Origin: Geminicoccaceae bacterium
GTDB taxonomy: Bacteria > Pseudomonadota > Alphaproteobacteria > Geminicoccales > Geminicoccaceae
Length of the DNA: 5,730 nt
NCBI GenBank assembly: GCA_030824835.1
Contig: JAPJRA010000281.1
Coordinates: 1-5,730 of the forward strand
Direction of reading: 5' to 3'
This document shows positions 1 to 5,730 of the stretch, piece after piece. Under the pieces are notes generated by a model. The model saw only the letters and a program-made list of their open reading frames with translations, had not been told where the DNA came from and did no database searches. The translations under genes and the position numbers were made by a program. Positions within the stretch are counted from its first letter, which is position 1. Each line of letters opens with the position of its first letter.

Positions 1-392
1 TGTACCGGGCCGCTGTCCTGACCCTTGGCGCTGACGTCGCGGTCGACCAGCTCGATGACGGCCATGGGTGCATTGTCGCCGTAGCGGAAGCCGGCCTTCA
101 TGATCCGGATATAGCCACCCGACCGCTCCTTGTAGCGGACGGCGAGGACGTCGATCAGCTTGGCGGCCGTGGCCTCGTCGCGGGTGCGCGCGATCAGCAG
201 GCGGCGCGCATGCAGGTCGCCGCGCTTGCCCATGGTGATCAGCTTCTCGACCACCGGCCGGAGATCCTTGGCCTTCGGCAGGGTGGTCACGATCTGCTCG
301 TGCTTGACCAGGGCCTGGGCCATGTTGGCGAACATGGCCTTGCGGTGGGATGCGGTGCGGTTGAACTTCCGACCACGTTTGGCGTGACGCAT
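1..392 (-). CDS. rplQ: 50S ribosomal protein L17 (3' end outside window)
   Basis: L17 is a large-subunit protein lying near the peptide exit tunnel region and bound to 23S rRNA. The reading frame starts with ATG at 392 and stays open to the window edge, giving 130 complete codons. The start [20 protein letters not shown] is the classic L17 N-terminus. It is followed by the conserved stretch around residues 24-45 ([19 protein letters not shown]) and the [24 protein letters not shown] block near residues 93-116. Bacterial L17 is usually about 120-140 residues, so only a short C-terminal tail is probably missing. A GGGAG Shine-Dalgarno at 400-404, 7 nt before the ATG, supports the start. It lies 62 nt downstream of rpoA, the usual last position of the alpha operon. 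Identity is certain; only the true C-terminus is unseen. Confidence 0.97.
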   Translation of the reverse strand, partial: MRHAKRGRKFNRTASHRKAMFANMAQALVKHEQIVTTLPKAKDLRPVVEKLITMGKRGDLHARRLLIARTRDEATAAKLIDVLAVRYKERSGGYIRIMKAGFRYGDNAPMAVIELVDRDVSAKGQDSGPV

Positions 393-406
393 GGTGCTAC
401 TCCCAA

Positions 407-440
407 GGTCGGCCGCCGCACATCGCAATGGCGGCCGGCC
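407..440 (-). other. GC-rich inverted repeat in rpoA-rplQ gap
   Basis: The 62-nt gap between rpoA and rplQ holds an 8-bp perfect inverted repeat, CGGCCGCC / GGCGGCCG. Its arms are 410-417 and 430-437 with a 12-nt loop, and one mismatch further out two more G-C pairs (407-408 with 439-440) can extend it. In the minus-strand transcript it ends about 14 nt before the rplQ start codon, so it lies next to the GGGAG ribosome binding site without covering it. No U-tract follows, so it does not look like an intrinsic terminator. It may be an RNA processing or stability element, or chance pairing in GC-rich DNA. Confidence 0.45.
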
Positions 441-454
441 CGATTATCATTGCC

Positions 455-1471
455 TCAGTAAGGCTCTTCGACCTTACGGGCGAGCTCCTCGATGTTCTCC
501 GGCGGCCAGCCCGGCACTTCCATGCCGAGATGGAGACCCATCTGCGTCAGCACCTCCTTGATCTCATTCAAGGACTTGCGGCCGAAGTTCGGCGTCCGCA
601 GCATCTCGCCTTCGCTCTTCTGCACGAGATCTCCAATATACACGATATTGTCGTTCTTCAGGCAGTTGGCGGAGCGGACCGAGAGCTCAAGCTCGTCGAC
701 CTTGCGCAGCAGATTCGGGTTGAACGGCAGCTCCGGCCGCCGCTCCTGAGGCACCGCATGATGCGGCTCCTCGAAGTTCACGAACATCTGCAGCTGGTCC
801 TGCAGGATGCGGGCGGCCAAGCCCACCGCATCGTCCGGGACGACCGAGCCGTCGGTCTCGACCTGCATGGTCAGCCGGTCGTAGTCGGTCTGCTGGCCGA
901 CGCGGGAATTGTCGATCTTGTAGGCGACCTTGCGCACCGGACTGTAGATCGCGTCGATGGCGATCAACCCGATCGGCGCGTCCTCAGCCTTGTTCAGCGA
1001 CGCAGGCACGTAGCCCTTGCCCGACTGCACCGTCATCTCGATGGCGAGCTTGCCACCCTTGTCCACGTGGCAGATGACGTGATCCGGGTCCATGATCTCG
1101 ATGTCGTGCGGCACCTCGATCATGCCGGCCGTGACGATGCTCGGCCCCTCGACCTTGAGGTGCATCCGCTTCATCGTGTCGCTGTGCATCCGCAGCCCGA
1201 GGGCCTTGAGATTCAGCACGATGTCGGTCACGTCCTCACGGACGCCGGCGATCGAGGAGAACTCGTGCAGGACGCCGTCGATCTGGATCTGGGTGATGGC
1301 AGCACCCTGCAGCGACGACAGCAGCACCCGGCGCAGAGCGTTACCCAAGGTGATGCCGAAGCCGCGCTCGAGCGGCTCGACGATGATGGTGGCCTCACGA
1401 TCGGGCCGGCGCCCGGGCTGCACGTCCAGGCGCTGCGGCTTGATCAGATCTTGCCAATTCTTCTGGATCAC
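455..1471 (-). CDS. rpoA: DNA-directed RNA polymerase subunit alpha
   Basis: The alpha subunit dimerises to nucleate RNA polymerase assembly (alpha2, then beta and beta'). Its C-terminal domain contacts UP-element DNA and activators. The protein is 338 residues, normal for alphaproteobacteria. The N-terminal dimerisation domain spans about 1-235 and includes the signature [21 protein letters not shown] at 33-53. A linker covers about 236-250, and the C-terminal domain about 251-325. DNA-contacting residues of the E. coli subunit are conserved: the arginine of VRSANC is R266 here (E. coli R265), N269, C270, and the GRKSLNEI helix at 297-304. The [10 protein letters not shown] tail is typical of alphaproteobacteria. 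The start is GTG, chosen because [13 protein letters not shown] is the family N-terminus and a GAGG lies 7 nt upstream. It follows rpsK after 129 nt rather than following rpsD as in E. coli. Confidence 0.99.
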   Translation of the reverse strand: MIQKNWQDLIKPQRLDVQPGRRPDREATIIVEPLERGFGITLGNALRRVLLSSLQGAAITQIQIDGVLHEFSSIAGVREDVTDIVLNLKALGLRMHSDTMKRMHLKVEGPSIVTAGMIEVPHDIEIMDPDHVICHVDKGGKLAIEMTVQSGKGYVPASLNKAEDAPIGLIAIDAIYSPVRKVAYKIDNSRVGQQTDYDRLTMQVETDGSVVPDDAVGLAARILQDQLQMFVNFEEPHHAVPQERRPELPFNPNLLRKVDELELSVRSANCLKNDNIVYIGDLVQKSEGEMLRTPNFGRKSLNEIKEVLTQMGLHLGMEVPGWPPENIEELARKVEEPY

Positions 1472-1478
1472 GGAACTA

Positions 1479-1482
1479 CCTC
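1479..1482 (-). promoter_or_regulatory. Shine-Dalgarno for the GTG start of rpoA
   Basis: On the minus strand GAGG lies 7 nt before the GTG at 1471-1469. It fixes an otherwise ambiguous start, since no in-frame ATG lies nearby that would give the conserved [10 protein letters not shown]-terminus. Spacing is in the normal range. Confidence 0.75.
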
Positions 1483-1520
1483 GCTATCGCCAGCGACTGC
1501 AAAATCAAGCTCGGCGGCGT

Positions 1521-1563
1521 TAAACGGAAAGAGGCCCGCAGGTGCTGGCGCACCCGAGGCCTC
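1521..1563 (-). terminator. Attenuator-like hairpin with broken U-tract before rpoA
   Basis: In the 129-nt gap between rpsK and rpoA the minus-strand transcript can fold into a two-part stem. The outer stem is GAGGCC/GGCCTC (1558-1563 with 1531-1536, 6 bp). The inner stem is GGTGC/GCACC (1550-1554 with 1541-1545, 5 bp) closed by a 4-nt loop GCCA, with a 3x4 internal loop between the stems. The next bases are TTTCCGTTTA (1530-1521), a T-rich but interrupted tract. This resembles a weak intrinsic terminator or attenuator. Because the essential rpoA and rplQ lie downstream with no obvious strong promoter after it, complete termination is unlikely. Partial attenuation, or an RNA processing structure, is the more reasonable reading. 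The function is inferred. Confidence 0.4.
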
Positions 1564-1584
1564 GTCCCCGAACCGACAGATGCG

Positions 1585-1598
1585 CCGGGGCAACCCGG
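1585..1598 (-). repeat. Small hairpin just after the rpsK stop
   Basis: Just after the TAG of rpsK, the arms 1585-1589 and 1594-1598 (CCGGG / CCCGG on the minus strand) form a 5-bp all-GC stem with a 4-nt loop. No U-tract follows. It may stabilise the 3' end of an upstream processed RNA, or be chance in GC-rich DNA. Confidence 0.3.
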
Positions 1599-1600
1599 GG

Positions 1601-1993
1601 CTAGACGCGGCGCCGTTTGCGCGGACGGCAGCCATTGTGCGGGATGGGCGTGACATCCCGGATCGACGTGATGGTGAAGCCCACCGACTGCAACGCGCGG
1701 AGCGCCGACTCGCGGCCCGAGCCCGGGCCGCGAACCTGCACCTCAAGCGACTTCATGCCGTGCTCGGCGGCCTTCTTGCCGGCCTGCTCGCCGGCGATCT
1801 GGGCAGCGAACGGGGTGCTCTTGCGCGAGCCCTTGAAGCCCTGCGAGCCCGAGCTCGACCACGCGATCACATTACCCTGCGCGTCGGCGATGGTGATCAT
1901 CGTGTTGTTGAACGTCGCGTTGACGTGCGCCACGCCGGACGTGATGTTCTTCCGCTCACGCCGCTTCAAGCGCTGCGATGTATCGGTAGCCAT
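1601..1993 (-). CDS. rpsK: 30S ribosomal protein S11
   Basis: S11 sits on the platform of the small subunit, binds 16S rRNA and helps shape the region around the mRNA exit and the E site. The protein is 130 residues, the usual length. It has the expected basic N-terminal tail ([10 protein letters not shown], 8-17), the core [18 protein letters not shown] (20-37), [19 protein letters not shown] (47-65), the glycine-rich [14 protein letters not shown] (88-101) and the conserved C-terminal end [17 protein letters not shown] (114-130). The ATG shares its A with the last base of the rpsM TAA stop (TAATG). Translation is therefore probably coupled to rpsM; the sequence before it is only AAG-rich, without a strong Shine-Dalgarno. 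After it comes an unusually long 129-nt gap before rpoA. Confidence 0.99.
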   Translation of the reverse strand: MATDTSQRLKRRERKNITSGVAHVNATFNNTMITIADAQGNVIAWSSSGSQGFKGSRKSTPFAAQIAGEQAGKKAAEHGMKSLEVQVRGPGSGRESALRALQSVGFTITSIRDVTPIPHNGCRPRKRRRV

Positions 1994-2373
1994 TACTTCT
2001 TGGTCGCCTTCTTCTTACCGGCGATAGCGCGGGCCGGGCCCTTGCGCGTCCGCGCGTTGGTGTGCGTGCGCTGACCGCGGACGGGGAGGCCCTTGCGGTG
2101 CCGCAGGCCGCGATAGCAGCCCAAATCCATCAGCCGCTTGATATTCATCGCGACTTCACGCCGCAGATCGCCTTCAACCTTGTGCTCGCGATCGATCCGA
2201 TCACGAATCCGTGCGATCTCAGCATCCGACAGCTCGCTGACCCGACGCTCGAGCGGAACGCCGATCTCGGCCAGCAGCTTCCGCGAGCTATGGGGTCCGA
2301 TACCGTAGATATAGGTGAGCGCCACCCACACCTGCTTCTGGCTCGGGATGTTCACACCCGCAATACGCGCCAC
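1993..2373 (-). CDS. rpsM: 30S ribosomal protein S13
   Basis: S13 is in the head of the small subunit. It forms bridges to the large subunit, and its basic C-terminal tail reaches toward P-site tRNA. The protein is 126 residues. It opens with [26 protein letters not shown] (1-26), continues through the helical middle region and carries the family signature [20 protein letters not shown] (84-103). It ends in a lysine-rich tail (GKKKATKK). The start is GTG at 2373-2371, supported by the exact family N-terminus and by AGGAG 6 nt upstream. It is the first gene after a 106-nt gap that carries a strong-looking promoter, so it probably heads its own transcript in addition to read-through from secY-adk. 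Its stop overlaps the rpsK start by one base. Confidence 0.99.
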   Translation of the reverse strand: MARIAGVNIPSQKQVWVALTYIYGIGPHSSRKLLAEIGVPLERRVSELSDAEIARIRDRIDREHKVEGDLRREVAMNIKRLMDLGCYRGLRHRKGLPVRGQRTHTNARTRKGPARAIAGKKKATKK

Positions 2374-2379
2374 GTCGTT

Positions 2380-2384
2380 CTCCT
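2380..2384 (-). promoter_or_regulatory. Shine-Dalgarno for the GTG start of rpsM
   Basis: AGGAG on the minus strand, 6 nt before the GTG at 2373, is close to the ideal complement of the 16S rRNA 3' end. It decides the start against an out-of-frame ATG at 2398-2396. Confidence 0.85.
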
Positions 2385-2410
2385 AAAGATCCGCCCATTA
2401 CACGGCGCGC

Positions 2411-2450
2411 CCAGCCGGCGCAGGCAGCCAGCCGGGTTACGGAGCGCCGG
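2411..2450 (-). repeat. Inverted and direct repeats in the rpsM leader
   Basis: Two short repeats overlap in the rpsM upstream region. First, a perfect 7-bp inverted repeat CCGGCGC/GCGCCGG has arms at 2444-2450 and 2415-2421 and a 22-nt loop. Second, the octamer CCGGCTGG (minus strand) occurs twice, at 2428-2435 and 2411-2418, with starts 17 bp apart. If transcription starts near 2445, as the promoter position predicts, the first arm of the inverted repeat is only partly transcribed in that message but fully present in read-through RNA. A leader structure or a protein-binding site is possible; GC-rich coincidence is also possible. Confidence 0.35.
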
Positions 2451-2451
2451 A

Positions 2452-2479
2452 AATATAAGCGGGAAACCTCGCCTGTCAA
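2452..2479 (-). promoter_or_regulatory. Putative sigma70-type promoter for rpsM-rpsK-rpoA-rplQ
   Basis: Directly after the adk stop codon the minus strand reads TTGACA (2479-2474), a perfect -35 consensus. TATATT (2457-2452) follows after a 16-bp spacer and is a five-of-six match to TATAAT; shifting the -10 by one base gives a 17-bp spacer but a poorer hexamer. The predicted start is near 2445, about 72 nt before the rpsM GTG. In this GC-rich setting the AT-rich -10 patch stands out, and it lies in the longest gap upstream of the alpha-operon genes. It would allow rpsM, rpsK, rpoA and rplQ to be transcribed independently of the spc-operon half. It is not experimentally shown here. Confidence 0.72.
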
Positions 2480-3129
2480 CTACGCTCGGTCTTCCAACGC
2501 CTGCCGAATGGCTACCGTCACCTCGTCGATCGGCGCCATGCCGTCGACCGTCCGCACCAGGCCCTTGGCCTCATAGAAAGGGAGCAGCGGTGCCGTCTGC
2601 GCCTCGTAAGAGATCAACCGTGCCTTGACGGTCTCCGCATTGTCGTCCTTGCGACGCACGAACTCGGTCGCGCCGCACTCGTCGCACACGCCCGCGACCT
2701 GCGTCGGCTTGAAACTGTCATGATAGCCGGCGCCGCACTTCGCGCAGGAGAACCGGCCGGCGATGCGCGCCACGAGGGCGTCGTTGTCGACGCGGATCTC
2801 CACCACGGCATCCAGGGCCAAGCCACGCTCGGCCAGCATGGCGTCCAGCGCCTCGGCCTGTGGGATCGTCCGCGGGAAACCGTCGAGAATGAAGCCGTTG
2901 GCGCAATCGGGCAGATCGATGCGCTCGGCCACGATCCGGTTAATAATGTCGTCCGAGACGAGCTTGCCCGCCTCCATGATCGACTTGGCCTCGCGACCGA
3001 CCTCGGTTCCCTTGGCCACCGCCTCGCGCAGCATCTCACCTGTGGAGAGCTGCGGAATCCTGTAGGTGTCCTTCAGCCATGCCGCCTGCGTGCCCTTGCC
3101 CGCTCCGGGCGGCCCCAGCAGAATCAGCC

Positions 3130-3133
<4 letters not shown>
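2480..3133 (-). CDS. adk: Adenylate kinase (zinc-type LID)
   Basis: Catalyses the reversible reaction ATP + AMP = 2 ADP in the cytoplasm, keeping adenine nucleotides balanced. The protein is 217 residues, the usual long bacterial form. The P-loop is GPPGAGKGT at 7-15. The AMP-binding region includes STGEMLR (30-36) and the signature FILDGFPRT (81-89, with D84 and R88). The LID domain (about 122-160) carries four cysteines in two CxxC pairs (C130/C133 and C150/C153), as in structural-zinc adenylate kinases such as those of Gram-positives; E. coli lacks these cysteines. Catalytic arginines follow in RRKDDN (160-165) and at R172. The ATG overlaps the secY stop (ATGA), and GGAG lies 6 nt upstream inside the secY end, so the two are probably translationally coupled. 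The secY-adk order is standard in this operon. Confidence 0.98.
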
Positions 3134-4473
<1,340 letters not shown>

Positions 4474-4479
4474 CCGTCT

Positions 4480-4485
4480 CTCCCT
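4480..4485 (-). promoter_or_regulatory. Shine-Dalgarno that sets the secY start
   Basis: AGGGAG on the minus strand lies 6 nt before the ATG at 4473. It sits in the 28-nt gap after the rplO stop and supports the 447-residue SecY over the 498-codon open frame that runs back into rplO. Confidence 0.8.
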
Positions 4486-4501
4486 TGCCGTGCAGGCGCG
4501 A

Positions 4502-4978
4502 TCAAGCCTCGGCCGCGCCGCCCAGCACGACAACCTTGCCGCCGGCCTGCTCGACCGCCGCGATCGCACCCTTGGAAGCACCGACGACCTCGATCGTGAC
4601 CGAGCTCGTGAGCTCGCCCTGACCAAGCAGCCGGATGCCGGCCATGGAACGGCGCACCAGGCCCGCAGCGATCAACGCCTCGGTATCGATCGACTTGCCC
4701 GCATCAATGCGGCCGGCGTCGATCGCCGCCTGCAGACGGCCGATATTGACCTCGGCATAGTCGACGCGGTTCGGGTTCTTGAATCCCCGCTTTGGCAGCC
4801 GCCGATAAATCGGCATCTGGCCGCCTTCGAACGTCGGCGGCTTGATGTTGCTAGTACGCGCGCGGGCACCTTTATGGCCCTTGCCCGACGTCTTGCCGAG
4901 GCCCGAGCCGATGCCCCGCCCGAGGCGCTTGCGGCTGGTCCGCGCGCCGGGATTGTCGCGGAGTTCGTTCAGCTTCAT
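4502..4978 (-). CDS. rplO: 50S ribosomal protein L15
   Basis: L15 is a late-assembling large-subunit protein that threads a basic, glycine-rich N-terminal arm into 23S rRNA. The protein is 158 residues, near the usual bacterial length. The N-terminal region [37 protein letters not shown] (1-37) is diagnostic. It is followed by [19 protein letters not shown] (50-68) and the globular C-terminal domain with the conserved VEVxGASxxA-like segment ([19 protein letters not shown], 129-147). It begins 10 nt after the rpmD stop. Only a short GAG, overlapping that stop, is available as a ribosome binding site, which suggests coupling to rpmD translation. Confidence 0.98.
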   Translation of the reverse strand: MKLNELRDNPGARTSRKRLGRGIGSGLGKTSGKGHKGARARTSNIKPPTFEGGQMPIYRRLPKRGFKNPNRVDYAEVNIGRLQAAIDAGRIDAGKSIDTEALIAAGLVRRSMAGIRLLGQGELTSSVTIEVVGASKGAIAAVEQAGGKVVVLGGAAEA

Positions 4979-4988
4979 CGGCGTCTAC

Positions 4989-5180
4989 TCATTCACTCTC
5001 GACCGGCTCGATGACGAGCAGGTGCTTGACCTTGTCGATACGCCCACGCATGGACGGCGTGTCCACGACGATGCGCGAGCGATGCAGCTTGTTCAGGCCG
5101 ATGGCGATCAGCGTCGCCTCCTGATCCGGCGGCCGAGCGATCGGGCTCTTGACCTGCGTGACCTTGACCTTGCCCGCCAT
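4989..5180 (-). CDS. rpmD: 50S ribosomal protein L30
   Basis: L30 is a small large-subunit protein of 63 residues here. It reads MAGKVKVTQVKSPIARPPDQ, then EATLIAIGLNKLHRSRIVVDTPSMRGRIDKVKHLLVIEP, which is the standard single-domain L30 fold (two helices packed on a three-stranded sheet). The ATG at 5180 is chosen because it matches the family N-terminus, lies 4 nt after the rpsE stop and has GGAG 7 nt upstream. A longer frame reaching 5264 is only overlap with rpsE. L30 is missing in some bacteria, so its retention here is a small taxonomic hint. Confidence 0.97.
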   Translation of the reverse strand: MAGKVKVTQVKSPIARPPDQEATLIAIGLNKLHRSRIVVDTPSMRGRIDKVKHLLVIEPVESE

Positions 5181-5184
5181 CGTC

Positions 5185-5730
5185 CTACTCCGCCTTCGCC
5201 GCGGCATCGCCGGCACCGACGCCGGTCTCGCGACGGCCCAGGATCTCGGCGACCTTGCGGCCACGCTTGGCGGCGATCAGGCGCGGGCTGACCACGTGCA
5301 CCAACGCATCGAACGTGGCCTTGACCATGTTGTGCGGGTTGGTGGAGCCCAGCGACTTACCGACCACGTCGTGGATGCCCAGAGCCTCGCACACCGCGCG
5401 CATCGGGCCGCCGGCGATAATGCCGGTGCCCGGAGGTGCCGTACGCAGCAGGACCCGACCGGCACCGAAATGCCCGACAATATCGTGATGCAGCGTGCGG
5501 CCCTGCCGCAGCGGGACGCGGATCATGCCACGCTTGGCCTGCTCGGTGGCCTTGCGCACGGCCTCCGGCACCTCACGTGCCTTGCCGCTGCCGTAGCCGA
5601 CCCGACCCTTGCCGTCACCCACCACCACCAGCGCCGAGAAGCCGAACCTGCGGCCGCCCTTCACCACCTTGGCGACGCGGTTGACGCTCACCAAGCGATC
5701 GACCAGCTCGCCGTCCTGACGATCTTCGGG
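5185..5730 (-). CDS. rpsE: 30S ribosomal protein S5 (5' end outside window)
   Basis: S5 is a small-subunit protein at the junction of head, body and mRNA entrance. It contributes to decoding accuracy and to the spectinomycin-sensitive region. The frame is open to the window edge, giving 181 visible residues before a TAG. Visible landmarks are [27 protein letters not shown], the double-stranded-RNA-binding-like N-terminal domain, then [19 protein letters not shown], and the C-terminal domain with [42 protein letters not shown]. The loop VKGGRRF, where spectinomycin-resistance changes occur in other bacteria, looks ordinary. A TTG at 5694 is not the true start, because codons upstream of it (…DGELVDR) continue the family pattern. 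The alanine-rich tail [10 protein letters not shown] is typical of GC-rich relatives. Confidence 0.98.
   Translation of the reverse strand, partial: PEDRQDGELVDRLVSVNRVAKVVKGGRRFGFSALVVVGDGKGRVGYGSGKAREVPEAVRKATEQAKRGMIRVPLRQGRTLHHDIVGHFGAGRVLLRTAPPGTGIIAGGPMRAVCEALGIHDVVGKSLGSTNPHNMVKATFDALVHVVSPRLIAAKRGRKVAEILGRRETGVGAGDAAAKAE

Noticed and set aside
1472..1530. A promoter directly before rpoA (TTTAAC or TTGATT as a -35).
   Set aside because: No acceptable -10 hexamer at 16-18 bp follows either candidate; the match is at the level expected by chance.
428..2074. A 548-codon open frame on the plus strand, the longest frame in the window.
   Set aside because: It lies antisense to rpoA and rpsK, whose identities are certain. 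Its translation is rich in Arg, Asp, His and Leu in the low-complexity way expected of a frame antisense to GC-rich genes, and no domain is recognisable.
2288..2479. A 63-codon minus-strand frame starting at the TTG of the -35 element and running into rpsM.
   Set aside because: It has no ribosome binding site, is out of frame with rpsM, and its translation has no recognisable features. Its internal ATG at 2398 also lacks a Shine-Dalgarno.
4474..4626. A 51-residue N-terminal extension of SecY in the same open frame.
   Set aside because: It overlaps the end of rplO, is arginine/serine-rich and unlike any SecY N-terminus. The ATG at 4473 has a good Shine-Dalgarno and the family start.
5692..5694. 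TTG as the start of rpsE.
   Set aside because: The twelve in-frame codons upstream to the window edge still read like S5 (…[13 protein letters not shown]), so the gene simply continues beyond the window.

Overview
This window is a compact, single-strand (minus) block of core translation and secretion genes from a GC-rich bacterium. Read in the direction of transcription (high to low coordinates), the order is rpsE (S5, N-terminus outside the window), rpmD (L30), rplO (L15), secY, adk, rpsM (S13), rpsK (S11), rpoA (RNA polymerase alpha) and rplQ (L17, C-terminus outside the window). This is the end of the spc operon joined to the alpha operon. Three things point to an alphaproteobacterium: adk sits between secY and rpsM, there is no rpsD (S4) between rpsK and rpoA, and no rpmJ (L36) follows secY. 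The wording of the alpha subunit C-terminus ([15 protein letters not shown]) fits too. The proteins have a Rhodospirillales-like flavour, but I cannot fix the family or genus from sequence alone.

The upstream half (about 2480-5730) is packed tightly. Gaps are 4 nt (rpsE-rpmD), 10 nt (rpmD-rplO) and 28 nt (rplO-secY), and secY and adk overlap by 4 nt in an ATGA. The downstream half is looser. There are 106 nt between adk and rpsM, a 1-nt TAATG overlap between rpsM and rpsK, 129 nt between rpsK and rpoA, and 62 nt between rpoA and rplQ. Nearly all the non-coding signal lies in those three gaps: a consensus-like sigma70 promoter directly after the adk stop, a two-part hairpin with an interrupted U-tract before rpoA, and a GC-rich hairpin before rplQ. 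Both rpsM and rpoA start with GTG behind good Shine-Dalgarno sequences.

The genes supply ribosomal proteins of both subunits, the Sec translocon channel, the enzyme balancing adenine nucleotides and the scaffold subunit of RNA polymerase. This links synthesis capacity for ribosomes, export and transcription in one transcriptional block. I found no mobile element, CRISPR array, tRNA, rRNA or foreign cargo, and nothing supporting an undescribed system. The points worth checking are regulatory: an internal promoter for the alpha-operon half, and possible attenuation or processing structures in the gaps.
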